A stretch of DNA of 64,000 bases. It comes from Gracilariopsis chorda. Taxonomy: Eukaryota > Rhodophyta > Florideophyceae > Gracilariales > Gracilariaceae. The notes below the pieces were generated by a model. That model saw only the letters and a program-made list of their open reading frames with translations, made no database searches and had not been told where the DNA came from. Both the position numbers and the translations under genes were made by a program. The stretch lies in assembly GCA_003194525.1 (NCBI GenBank), contig NBIV01000045.1:124001-188000 (forward strand), in the 5' to 3' direction. Below are positions 53,533 to 64,000 of this stretch, piece after piece. Numbering within the stretch: position 1 is the first letter of the stretch; each line of letters begins with the position of its first letter.

Positions 53533-55716
53533 CTAATGAAGCCCCTCTACAAAGTCTACAGCTTCTTGGAGAACAGGGTATTTGATGCCCACCAGCATTG
53601 GATGGAAATCCTGCGCCTTTCGAGTCGTCTCGTCTTCACTATGCAGCAGTAACATATCATCAGATGTTCTGACACGCAAAAGTCCAACATAGACCTGACC
53701 CGGTGAAAAAAGGTTTGTTCGAAAGTCAATTATCATTTTCTTCAGCGTTTGTCCTTGCGCTTTATGCACAGTTACTGCAAATGCCAATATGATGGGAAAC
53801 TATCGACGTTTGATTTTCACATCTGCAAACTCGAAAATAAAGTCAATGCGGTGCAGTAAAAGCTTTGCAAAATTTCCCCATATTCATCAATGCCCTAAAG
53901 TCTAATCACTCTGCGAGAAATGCTGGTAACGATAAACATCTTTCCATTCAGCAGGTGCGCACGAAGTACATTTCGAATCACCATAACAGGAACACCCAAC
54001 TTCAGTTTCAAATGGTGGTGCGAGACTCCAGTTGGAGCGTAATTATACGTCAGTTCAGGTCCAATGATACTATTTGTGTGAAAGTTTTCACCGGTTGGCC
54101 CTCGGTTGGGAACGATCGTCGTTGCAGACTTCAAGTCAAACATCCTTCCTGGGAAATACTCCAATGCGTTCTGGTTATGTTCTTCCACTAATTGGTTTGT
54201 TGGCACAACAATCAATCGGTTGAGCTTGACATCTTCTTTCTTCCGTGTTTTAAACCATTTCCAAAGCAACTTGTGTGCTTCTTGTACATCTCACGTAGAC
54301 ATAATCGGAAGCCTTGCAGATGCTGGAAACGTCCCACGACCAAGACTGAGCAAACGTTTTGCAACAACTGGATCGTCTTGTTGACGAACCTGTTTTGTAA
54401 GGCGAAGAACTTTGACTCTTCTGTCCCAAAGCTCGCAAGAGTACCATGGAAGCTCCCGTGGGAGACTCAGTGGAATAACACGAATTGTTCCATCCCTTTC
54501 GGATACTGTTCTCGTTCTTGGAACGACTGGAAGCAGTTGCATATACTCGCCTCCCATAACTACGACCATGCCTCCAAAGTTTTTCGTAGATTTTCTTAAG
54601 TTCTTTAGTACGGTGGTCACAATCTCGAGGAGCATTTTCGGGCACATTGAAGCTTCATCAATTACCAGCAGAATAGTCTTCTGTACTAGGTCTGCTCTAT
54701 TTGATCGTGGTCCGTACTTGGAAAGTGTCCGACGCTCTCTACTCTGCGAATCTTTGTTGTCATCAACTCCCCAATCCAAGCAAACTATGCAAAGTTTTTC
54801 CGCCTTCATATAGGGCAGCAGCAGTACCTGTTTTGGCTGTCATCTGCACCAATAAGCCTTCATGCTCAACAATATCTCTCAGCAAAGATAGGAGGTAGGT
54901 CTTCCCTGTCCCCGCTCTTCCTTGTAAGAAGAAAATGCTTCCGTGTGTGTTGCGTCTTTCAGACTCTCCCATTCTATCTCGGTATTGTATTTCTCTCATT
55001 ATTTTGTCAAGAACTTGCTTCTGGCCTTCTTTTATATCGTCATATCTCTATTTTAACCTTCGCCTGGACCTCGAAGAAGAGCTGCGACGTACTTCAGCTT
55101 GTTCCTCTGCTAATTGCAGTTCGCTCTCTCCCAGATGAAGTTGTGATACAGTATGATGAAAGAACGGATCATTTCTGATAAGCCGACTGCCATGTCTGTC
55201 CGAAATCTCAATGATTCTTCGAAGTAGTTCTTCTCTTCTTTGTGCTCTCTTTCCCTCGGTTATATGTGCAATTAGAGTTCGTTCGTGCTTTTCAATCAGA
55301 GTTGTAGGATTTATCCCTTTTTGAAAGGAAGTGAACACCAAGTAACGCAGCTCAGCAGGAGTAGCATGGTATCTTACTGCCTCATCAAAAGCCGTTTCGT
55401 ATTGGTCACCATGGATATATAGTCCACGGGCTACTGCTGCTTCTCTATAAGTTGAGTAGGATTCGCTCCCAACAGGTTTCGGATCATCAAAGAAGCTGAA
55501 TGCAGAGTCCATAAGCAATATTCGAAGAGCGAAGAGTTTGGGATTTGCGGGAGAAGCAAATCTAATTCGAGTCACAGTTCGATCATTTTCGGACCGCTGC
55601 GCTACGTTTATTCGTGGACTTCCTCCATCCCGAGTGGAGTCAGATTCTGGTATAGAGCGGGGTAGCTTATCGTATACACGTACAGTCTCGTAGTATGTCA
55701 TGTAGTCCAAGTCCAT
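53533..55716 (-). pseudogene. PIF1-type helicase of the minus-strand Helitron, motifs well kept
   Basis: 55716-55048 covers the linker (TYYETVRVYDKLPRSIP, RELRYLVFTSFQ-type sequence). After a TAG (55048-55050) in the same frame, 54999-54763 has GSIFFLQGRAGTGKTYLLSL with an intact P-loop and GGKTLHSLLGLG. One shift later 54809-54291 has ILLVIDEASMCPKM (Walker B) and VVVMGGEYMQLLPVVP (motif III). A TGA and then 54269-53895 carry LIVVPTNQLVEEHNQNAL and HHLKLKLGVPVMVIRN. A final shift gives 53787-53533 with FAVTVHKAQGQTLKKMIIDF and FSPGQVYVGLLRVRT. The ATPase motifs themselves look functional; only the frame is broken. Confidence 0.65.
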
Positions 55717-57086
55717 GTACCGGGAGGGTCTTCTGAATATATTTCCAGCAGGGAAGACTTCAGACGTCTAGGTAGTCTTACGTTTCGAATCAAAACCTGT
55801 CGCTCTCTACGGAGATGTATGTCAAGTGCCTGTACAGTTGGATTGATGTGAACATGCCTGAACTGAAAGAGATTCCATGCAGCTTCAACGGCGCCCACCA
55901 CTCTCGCTCTCATGTACGCCCTGACCTCATTTTGAAGCATGTCGCTCTGTGCACTTGATCGGCTTTCCGTTCGACTTGATACAACCAAATCCTGTTCTTT
56001 GGCAGTCTTGAAAGCATACTTCATCAGGTATGCTACGGCGCTGCCACCTTGGGTTCTTTCAACATTGATTTGAGCCTTGTACTTTATTGTGAGATATGGA
56101 TTGTACGGAACCACTTTCAAAACTTCTGTCCTTCTTCTTCGGTAGGTCACTCGATTTGTGTACTCATTTATCGTTGTTTCAGCCACATTTTCTTGTCAAT
56201 CATACCCAAATCTGCACCTCCCGTCAGAGGTACGAACACGGCAATATGGAGAGTGTCTGTGCATATTGAATTTCTTCACCAATTTTCGGAGTTCCTGGTC
56301 CTCAGTCGAGTCACCCCGAGGCAGGTCGGCTTTGATCAAAGTGTCAATGATCTCAGGATCTTCAATAACGCCCCCCTCCAACCAAAGAAGAATATGATGT
56401 TGTGGAGTATTTCTCTCCTGGAACTCAAGTTTGGCGGCAATCCCCATGCATTCCAAGCCAAAGAGCTCTTCTGAGTTATTCTGTAGATCCTTCATGATTG
56501 AATTAACATCCTCGTTGTACACTCTTGCAATAAGATCTGGCCTATCAAAAGGACGGCATCTGTCTCCCTGTAGAGAAAATGCTCCGCTGTTTTCGTTGTC
56601 CATACTAAAACTTTTCATCTCTTTCAGCCATATGTTCATTTTGACTGTGACGAAAATCCTCGGGGAGCCCAGTCGAGCTACCATTGCTTGCAAATCCAGT
56701 CGTTTTTGTCTCCAGTACGCAGGAGAGTTTTTGCGATTACCAGGAAGGAAGAGTTTACCGGGAGGGCCAAGTTCATCTGTTCCGGTATGGGTTCCATCCT
56801 GCAGCTCCCGTTCTTCAACCATTCTCATCTGTTCTGTTTCCAAGTAACGAAGTCTCCAGTCTTCAATATTTGTGGTAGTACGAAGCAACCATTGCTGAAG
56901 AAGAGTACCAGAGATCAGCAGCACATTGTCGGTGTATAGTCTTCGCTTACAGTGTTCTGCCCATGTTAGGCTCCTTTCGTCTCGTTTTTTCGCGTCGCTC
57001 GATGAAATATATGTTGCTGTATCATACGGGGCATTAATCTCACCGCAAGGGTAGAGCAGTGGAGAAGCTCCCTTCTCAGCTTCCAT
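55698..57086 (-). pseudogene. Helitron-like N domain and HUH nuclease
   Basis: The frame directly follows the TAA of the previous segment, in phase. It carries LRYLETEQMRMVEERELQDG, GSPRIFVTVKMNIWLKEMKS (family: GxPxxFiTxtcNPxWpEi) and NEDVNSIMKDLQ. The HUH block FQERNTPQHHILLWLEGG has Gln-His-His where the family has His-Leu-His. It continues with KFNMHRHSPYCR, a TGA (56196-56198), GGSAVAYLMKYAFKTAKEQ and AAWNLFQFRHVHINPTVQAL, the region with the catalytic tyrosines in the family. The frame is lost near 55705. Confidence 0.6.
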
Positions 57087-58256
57087 TTAATCAGGCTTCA
57101 AACGCTTGTACTTGACAACTCGACGTCGAGGATTTCTGGTTGACATGTGATGGGATTCTCTTCCGCCTACCAGCTGGGTAGCTGGAGCTTCCGACCTGAA
57201 CAGTCCACTTGGCTCTACGACGAAAGCTCTCATTGCAAGAGGTTGGCCTCGGCTGTCTTCTGGTAACGGTCCTGCACCAGAGCTCACCTCGATTCGGGCT
57301 TCATGGGCACCTTGATAATTCCGGACAGCTATTCCTTCCTGAATAGCGTCTGCAGAGATGTCCATAGTAGACTCGTCCACGTTCGATCTCCTGCGAACAC
57401 TTTCATCTGGTCTGAACAAATTTCTATATCTCTGTCGGACAACATCTAGTCTTGGTTGCATGAGATCGTACAACTTTGGAACCAATTATCGAATATTCGG
57501 GTTAGACACCATTCTTCTTGTGAAAGAATAATAATAATCCCGTGAATTAAGACTGGGAAGACCTTCCGACCACAACTATGTGTAGCGCACGTCTTGGCAC
57601 GGAACAGAAAGAGACACATTGCCTTGAAGTCGAAGAAATGACGGACCTTCACCCAGAACGTACTTCATATCCATGAATGTGACAACGGTTGCAAATAACA
57701 CATTTAAGTGTGTTGATAGCGTTTGAAAAGAAGGCAGGCGATATATGTCTTCAAGTTGCGAATTGATATGCACTCTTCTGAAAGAAACGCCAAGCGATCT
57801 GGAGCTTTTATATCCACAGCATATTCCTTCTGTCTCTGCACCAAGCAGAACTGCGCAACAATATTTGCACATACGAATACGAAGCACCCACCCCGAATCT
57901 TTGAGAGGACACCAAGATGCTCGATGGCCGTTTTCACCACACGTCCCACAACACGCTGGAAGTGTGCCAGTGATTGGTTGGTACTCCGGATATGAAGAGC
58001 TTGGAGGTGCAAAACCTTGAAGAATATTTTCTGCCCTTGCATTCCAGACATATTTTGCTCCATATTGAATGCCTTGGCGAGGTCTTCCAGCGAACCGCAT
58101 AACCGTCCTATCTCGTTCTTGTTGAATACCGGAAGAATGAGAGTAGTTCAAGTATATCTCTTCAGGGTTGTGAGGTTCCATAACATTTTGAGGAAGCTCG
58201 GTTCTAGTTCCTAAGTCCACCTGCGCAAGCTCACCAGTTATGTCTCGTTGATGCAT
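57087..58256 (-). pseudogene. Helitron Rep N-terminal region with CCHC zinc knuckle
   Basis: The ATG at 58256 starts a frame of 227 codons to a TAG at 57576-57578 that continues in frame, with a TAA at 57486-57488, to a TAA at 57087-57089. Residues 103-116 (CGTCGENGHRASWC) are a perfect C-x2-C-x4-H-x4-C knuckle, followed by further cysteine pairs (CKYCC). The later part is acidic and Gln/Arg-rich with LYDLMQPRLDVVRQRYRNLF. Such N-terminal zinc fingers are common in Helitron replicases and help bind the termini. Confidence 0.55.
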
Positions 58257-58612
58257 GGGCTGTATATTCTCTCATGGACGACGGCCTGCTCTTGACCGGT
58301 GACCACCACGTCGTGATGGGGGTCGATGCGAAGAAGAACTCTTGTCGGACTGAGAGAACCGGAGAGAGGTTCAGAGATTTGGTAATCACCTTTCCATGGA
58401 AGATGTACCGTCTCTGCCCCTTAAGTAGAGAACTGGTGTTACACAATAGTTTCCCCCCTGACATATACGTATACATATTCTCGTCATTGTCTCAAGATGT
58501 TCCTGACACCATCAGTACCTGGATAGTTCACATTCGTAGTACTTTACTAAGTACATGTGCATTGCATTCTTATTCGGTCTTGGTTTCAAACGTCAATACA
58601 TATGGAGTACGA
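58257..58612. other. Upstream flank of the minus-strand Helitron
   Basis: A 120-codon plus frame (58274-58636) is not supported by any motif. The 5' end of the Helitron should lie here. Confidence 0.3.
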
Positions 58613-58815
58613 CTTACCTACGTATGCGACGTATAGTTTGTTCCTATTCTTGTTACACCGTTCTACGTTTCTAGAACTGTATGGCCTACTTATGCACTAC
58701 ATAGATTAAAACTATTTTGTTAGAAGGGTATTCGTTTGCAATACTGCGCAGCTTACGTATGTGCTACGTAAACTATAACTATTTTTGTTAGAAGGGTATA
58801 CGTAGGTTGTATTAT
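58613..58815. repeat. Two to three tandem ~63-bp repeats
   Basis: Units at 58689-58751 and 58752-58815 share CTTA.GTA/GCACTAC and AACTATTTTTGTTAGAAGGGTATACGT with few changes. A more diverged unit starts near 58613. They lie upstream of the small ORF at 58992. Confidence 0.55.
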
Positions 58816-58991
58816 ACGTAATTTATTTTGTTGTTTGAATAGGTTCCGTTTCTGTTTTACCTATTGTCTAATGTGCTGAAGATGGTGTACTTAAGCTAGA
58901 GTGTACCCTAAAGTCGCAGAAACCTTTTTTCCAAGCAGCCACCTAACACTTATTTTACTCTACTTCTTCTTTTCAACTATTTTGTAGCACC

Positions 58992-59368
58992 ATGGCCGAT
59001 ATGTCCCAAACAGAGGTTCGTTACCTACAACTATGCCATTTGCGCGACCGTAAGGATGCTATTCTACCTCGCTTGGGCAAATTACTGGAACAATTTTGCA
59101 TCATACAGGCTGCATTGAAGCACACTGATATGCACCGTGGCAATGTCAATTTGTTTTTTTGGAAGGGATTTTGTGCTCCATTGGCCCGAAAATCGACACC
59201 GTGTACACGGAATTGGAAGAATACCGCGTGATTAGACGCAGCAAGGATTTGCTTGTTCGCTGGCCGTCAGAGATATCCATGTGTGAGACGGGTTCAACGG
59301 GGCTGATAGAAGTTGAGGCTGTGGAGAGTGACAGATCATACACGTGCTCGACCGATTCGCGCCAGTAG
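58992..59368 (+). pseudogene. Small unknown protein split by a T-run slip
   Basis: The ATG at 58992 sits in a strong context (CACCATGG) after a long pyrimidine leader. The first frame breaks at a run of seven T (59154-59160). With eight T it would continue as FFLEGILCSIGPKIDTVYTE and end at 59366-59368, giving about 125 residues. The product is mostly helical (LGKLLEQFCIIQAALK, ELEEYRVIRRSKDLL) with an acidic Ser/Thr-rich end. No family is recognised. A homopolymer length error in the read is as likely as a real mutation, so this may be an intact host gene. Confidence 0.4.
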
Positions 59369-60049
59369 GGCAAATCCTTTGATTAACATTGGCTGTTTGT
59401 TTGGAGGAAAATAATTGTGCGTTTATTGATGTATTCTAAGGGGTCAACTTGCTCGTTTTCAGAGCAATCCTTAGGTAGGTTAGACAACCGTTGATTTGGT
59501 AGTATTCTAATTAGTAACGTTCATGAACCTCTTATCCCATCCATGAGGATCTTCAACTTCTTCTTCTCCGAGCATCTCTGCTTCTCGGTCATGTCATAGT
59601 CTTCGGGCACAATGTACGATTTTACCCTACTTGGGCTATTTCCACCATTGCTGGGATGGTCGCTCGAGTTTCTCATTGACATTGAAGACCCTTAGAACTA
59701 GGTAGGCGTTCGATGGGTTCCATCGTCTCGTCTTCTAGACGGTATCCATACGGACAGGTTTAATAATAAAACTCTCTTTATGCGTCCTATCCATGACGCA
59801 GGATGCATTTGATAACGATTTCGCGGGAACACAATGTCCGATTTCTCGTCTCTCCTGACGGATTCCCGTAAAAGCGAATATTTTAGGAGAACCAAGAGAC
59901 TCCTCTCCAACCCTGATCGATGTTCCACCTCTTTGTTACTAGAGACTTGCAATTTGCTTTCAGAGAGTGCGTTGAATCGGCTAAACAGTAACTTCCGTTA
60001 TACATGTCGTAGAGTAGCGGAGTATAATTTCAACACCCCACTCTTAAGC
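59369..60049. other. Intergenic, no gene supported
   Basis: Overlapping frames on both strands at 59698-60202 lack motifs; the plus one runs into the satellite. Confidence 0.4.
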
Positions 60050-62000
60050 ATTTACATGCGTATGAAGGGGGTCTTGTTGGGTCGGAGGCGCTGCGCCACA
60101 ATATCGTTTTGCACGGCCCCGTTTGCGCATAAAAAATGCCCATTTGGGGCAACGCCTTCCTACCATCTCAAAAAGTCAGCAGCAGCAAAGCAGGCTGCTT
60201 AGTGGGTGGCATTCCCATAATGAATGCAGTGCCGGCCAGTTAAAGAGGGCAACTTGTGGCGCTTTCCCCCCATTGGTGGGCATTGCAGTCAATATCAGCC
60301 CCTACACACAAACTTCGATGGCTCCAGATACTCTAGGCGCCGCGGCACCCCGGGGTTCTACGAGCTCTATTGCAAGCGTACGCCAGCAAAGTGGTCGAAG
60401 AGCCTCCGAACGCTACTAAATCAACAAAGCTACAAACACGACGCGGCGCACAGTGCCACCCGCGGCCGAAGGCCGCTTCAACAAATTTATGCCAAGGAAA
60501 GATTCGAAAGCATCTCAACCCCCCCCCCATACTATAATGATTTATTCATGTATGAGGGGGGTGCTGTTGATTGAAGAGAGGATTTGCGCCAAAACATCCA
60601 CTTACACATTCCGTTCAGTGCATGCAATTTCCACTTGGCGTAACGCCACCCCACCAATTGAAACATTTAGCAGCAGCAGCAGCCAAACTCGAAGGTTATT
60701 GGCTGTGTGGCTGCTGCTGCGTGTTGACTGCTGGTGCTGCTCAGTGGCTGGCACTTCAGCACTGCTACCAATCCCACTGAGCAGTGGTTGGCATTGCAGT
60801 AATTTTGGCATTGCCAGCCAATTACAATCCACTGTACTCTCCATCCACAACTGCAGTTCCAACCAATCAAAATCGTGCAAGCACTCAATTGCAACTCTAT
60901 TCCATACTCACTTTTGGCACTGCAGCTGTCATTGGTTTGTAGGCCGTTTGCGAGAAACTGCGAGCAGACACGACCTGGAGATCCCCAAAGTCACCCTCAT
61001 TGAGCGGCGCGCAGCAGCGCCTGCGTCCAAAAAGCGCTTCTTCTTACCTGTTCACTATAATGATTTATAGAAGTATGACAAGGTTGTTGTTGATTGGTGG
61101 GAGGCGTTTCAAAAAAGACAACTTGTACAACTCTTTCAGCGCAGATAAAAAAGGCGTTTCGCGCAACGCCTCCCTTTACTCAAAACATTCAGCAACAGCA
61201 GCAGCAGAAGCAGCAAAAATGTTCTAAGCTAATTGGCAGCTGCTTTATGTTGACCGCTGCTGCTGCTCAGTCGCTGGAAATACAGCACTGCTACCCATCA
61301 CACTGCACAGTGGCTGGCACTGCACTGATTTTGGCAGTGCCACCCGATTACAATCTACTGTACTGTACACAGACTAGCAGTGTCAGCCAATCAAGACTCG
61401 TGGCAGGTCAGTTGCAACTGTCTTTCATACTAAAGCTTGGCGCAAGAGCCTTCGTCGGTTTTCAGGTCATTTGCGAGCAATAGCGAGCAGATACGGCCTG
61501 CAAATTCCCGGAAGTTTCCGTCATTTAGCAAAACGCAGCGCGGCCTGTGGCCAAAGCCTGCTTCGTTTTTTCTCCATTTTAAGCATCTCCATGTGTGCAA
61601 GAAGACATTTGGTTAAAGTTTGAAGCTTTAGCCCCAAAAATAGCTCTGTACGCTTTTGTACGCAAATTCAAAACAACCATGTGGCGCTACGTTGCTTTTG
61701 CAACGTAAAATATTCAGAAACAACGGCATCAAGTTTGGCAGGTCATTCGCTTTTTTTATATGTTAACTGCCGGAGTCCGCAGTGGCTGGCACTATAAAAG
61801 TGCCAGCCACCTTGCTGCACAGTTGCTAGCACTGCAGTAATTTCGATACTGACAGCCAATTAAATTTTACTGTATTCTACACAGATTACTGCAGTGCCAG
61901 CCACCAATCAACTGCCAGGCAGTCAATTGCAACTCTATTTCATAACCACTCCTGGCAATGCAGATTTCATTCGACTGATAGGACCTTTCCAGCCACAGAA
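60050..62000 (+). repeat. Tandem array of a ~515-bp satellite, about four units
   Basis: The shared block CACAGTGGCTGGCACTGCAG recurs near 60281, 60779, 61306 and 61818, about 500 to 527 bp apart. Each unit has the order: ATAATGATTTAT, a G-rich stretch with GGGAGGCG, GCGCCA, CAG-rich stretch, GTTGACTGCTGCTGC, the GTGGCTGGCA blocks, CCAATC, TTGCAACTCTATTTCATA, GCCGTTTGCGAG and GCGGCGCGCAGCG. The last unit is the most diverged. The same unit occurs head-to-head at 1.7-2.7 kb. Frames across it are not coding. A C10 run stands at 60519-60528. Confidence 0.7.
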
Positions 62001-62392
62001 TCAGTGTCTTTCATCTTCCCTGTCTACCACGCGCCATTATTAAGAGTTTTCACTCCATGCCGTACTGGCCTGATGTGCGATAGAATGTGCAATCTGTGAA
62101 TGAGAGGAACTGACTGTCTCTTTACTTCGTCGTCCGCTGTCGCCTAGCTTATGTATGGTTGTTCTACAGTAATGCTGTTTGTAGTTGCGAAAATGTGACG
62201 CAGCAAGATGTGTCGTTGTTTGACAGTCCCCGGTCGGTGCGTTTCATTTTTGTGTAGGACGGGGAATGATGCTTATCGCCGCACGAAGAAAACTAAACCG
62301 ATCACAATGCAGGGGGGTTTCTTAAAGATATCCGCTTTCATTTCGGTCGTTAGAATGCGGTGGATGCTGATGGTGTTATTCGCGATGTGATG
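62001..62392. other. Flank between the satellite and the copia remnant
   Basis: The 3' LTR of the minus-strand copia copy would be expected here, but no second LTR is in the window to compare. Confidence 0.3.
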
Positions 62393-64000
62393 TTACAGGA
62401 AGTGGTACCGCAGATCAATGTACTTGCGCTGTTTCGTCGGTGCTTGATTCTGTGCTATAAATATTGCGGAACGGTTGTCGAAATAGTGCGGGGTTGGATG
62501 GGGGAGGTGAGTCTGGGGGTCATTGAGAAGTTTAGGTAGCCAATTTGTGTGGCGTGTTGCGTCAGTTCCGTCAATGTATTCCACTTTGGTTGTAGAAAGC
62601 GCTACGATATTCTGTTTTCGGGATGCCCAAGAGACCGGTGTAGAGTTGATGCGGTGGACCGTGCCTATTATCGACTTGCGGTTCTTTGCGTTTGCGAATT
62701 CAGAATCACTATTTACGGTAAATGGTGTTCTCGTGTGTGTGGTACTGATTGCGGTTGGGTATAATAAGCCGTGAGTGCGTGTTCCCTTGAGATAGCGAAA
62801 CAGACATTTCAGTGCGAGGTTGCGATGATTCTCTGGTTTAGACATGTGCTGCGCGAGACGATTGGTGGCATAGGCAATGTCGGGGCGTGTACTGTCCGTG
62901 ATATACCGAGTTTCACTGAGAACCTGTCGATATCGCGTTGCTTCTTCGGGCGTGAGTAGTTTGGTGAAGGCTGTTGATCGAGGACCGTGAGGTTGTTGTA
63001 GGGAGTCTGCTTGGGGTTGCAATTTTGCATTCCGGTTTGATGAAGGATGGCTTCAATGGCATCTGGTTGCGATATGTGTGTCCCGTACTTGGTCTGCGTG
63101 ATGGTTCAGTTGAGGAAACGTCGCGGCGTACGGAGTCGTTTGGATTTGTATTTTCGCAGCAATTGGGTGTGAAGGTTATCTATAAGGCATGGATGGGAAG
63201 CTAGGACCAGAAAATCGTCAATGGTTGTGCTGATGACAATGTAACCGGTGGCAGTTTTGTGAATATAGAGGCAGGGATTGTGCTTGGAGGCCTTGAAGCC
63301 GATGCTTGTAAGAAATTGTTTGAGACCGTGGTTATATTAGTATGCTGCAGGGGGTGATCCGTACAAGCTGCCAATGATTTCGACGTATTGGCCTGAGTGC
63401 TTATAAGTGCCATTAAACCGCTGCATTTGTGTAAAATATATAGGCCAATCGTGTTGATAGCGCTCGTGAAGATAAGCGGACTTAATCTCAAAATGTTCCA
63501 GGGGCAGTTGGAGGGAGGCGTGTAATGCTATTATCATGCGTTAAGTCGTGCAGTCCGCAGTAAATGTCGTCATGTGCTGTGGGTCATAGTGCAACCCTGG
63601 TTTCATTAAATCGCCGCGCAAATGGCAGCGGGCCTTGTGTCCTACTATGTGTCCTTCGGCGGCCCGTTTGTACCTGTATAGCATCATCAGCGGTATGACT
63701 GCTTCGAGTGTTGGATGGTGATGGGCTGGCAACCATTTGATGCTGCTATGAATTTCCAGGTGGTCAAGTTCGACGTCATGGGCCTGTTGCCAGGCTTGAG
63801 CGTCGGTATATATGCGAGCTTGAGCGAGATTGGCCGGTGGTGCTGTGTCGATGGTGATGTCATGGGGGATGGGTTGCTTGTGAGGTGTGCGTGCAATAAA
63901 TGCCATAGATGCTGTGGCTGTGGGTTTGGTGTGTTTGGTGTACGGATGGAAGTCGCTGGCTCCTATGCTTTGGTATTCACTTGTTCGGAGATTTTGGACC
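62393..64000 (-). pseudogene. Ty1/copia reverse transcriptase and RNase H, runs off right edge
   Basis: 63906-63541 carries YTDAQAWQQAHDVELDHLEI, LMMLYRYKRAAEGHIVGHKA and RGDLMKPGLHYDP, the copia RT start. A stop and shifts lead to 63537-63201 with LPLEHFEIKSAYLHERYQ, and ISTTIDDFLVLAS with the IDD of the active site. 63022-62393 has SETRYITDSTRPDIAYATNR, CLFRYLKGTRTHGLLY, SWASRKQNIVALSTTKVEYI and QRKYIDLRYHFL, a nearly unbroken RNase H. The integrase and gag would lie beyond 64000. It may be the same family as the gag remnant at 13.3 kb, which has a similar cytosine-rich sense strand. Confidence 0.7.

Larger units (their letters stand above)
53533..58256 (-). mobile_element. Helitron RepHel remnant on the minus strand
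   Basis: Zinc knuckle, Helitron-like N domain, HUH region and PIF1 helicase follow in order over 4.7 kb. From 58256 to 55698 there is one frame with four in-frame stops and no frameshift. Three shifts follow in the helicase half. It is the best-preserved Helitron in the window and differs in sequence from the plus-strand copy at 33-38 kb, so it is another family. Confidence 0.7.

Noticed and set aside
60453-61070. 205-codon plus-strand frame
   Set aside because: It spans satellite units; frames there are open because of the repeat composition and are not shared between units.

Overview
The window looks like nuclear DNA of an intron-poor eukaryote with a transposon-loaded genome. The best guess is a florideophyte red alga resembling Chondrus. 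This is inferred from compact, mostly single-exon genes with short leaders, one 94-bp GT-AG intron, and islands of chromoviral Ty3/gypsy, Ty1/copia, Helitron, PIF/Harbinger and Tc1/mariner copies. Nothing in the sequence proves the species. I saw no rRNA gene, no convincing tRNA and no CRISPR array.

Likely host genes are few. They are a two-pass membrane protein (3692-5173, +), a secreted FAD-dependent amine oxidase with one intron (9061-11047, +), a three-finger C2H2 zinc-finger protein (39565-40293, -), a broken trypsin-like protease (41309-42242, +), and a small unknown protein split by a one-base slip in a T run (58992-59368, +).

The rest is layered mobile DNA. 1-2.7 kb: a Q/P/E-rich coding fragment with three 33-residue repeats, a solo LTR, and head-to-head units of a ~515-bp satellite. 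6.3-8.5 kb: PIF/Harbinger remnants (Myb-associated ORF on +, transposase on -). 11.45-12.67 kb: a Tc1/mariner copy. 13.3-15.1 kb: a copia gag-to-pre-integrase remnant. 15.13-26.34 kb: an ~11.2-kb chromovirus on the minus strand with both LTRs, carrying an unusual antisense ORF with its own TATA-like box between integrase and 3' LTR; a solo LTR sits inside that ORF. 26.6-27.3 kb: a Myb/SANT pseudogene. 29.8-38.7 kb: Helitron remnants on both strands, a hairpin-rich repeat in two opposite copies, and a foldback element. 42.47-48.49 kb: a second chromovirus with matching 5-bp target duplications, its reverse transcriptase split by another solo LTR. 50.1-53.3 kb: an unrecognised decayed coding region. 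53.5-58.3 kb: a Helitron RepHel gene on the minus strand. 60.05-62.0 kb: a tandem array of the satellite. 62.4-64 kb: a copia RT/RNase H running off the right edge.

Three solo LTRs of one family (744-1569, 16402-17195, 45108-45939), each with its own 5-bp target duplication, give a relative time scale: that family was active after both chromoviruses had landed. All mobile-element genes show stops, frameshifts or catalytic changes, so none looks autonomous here.
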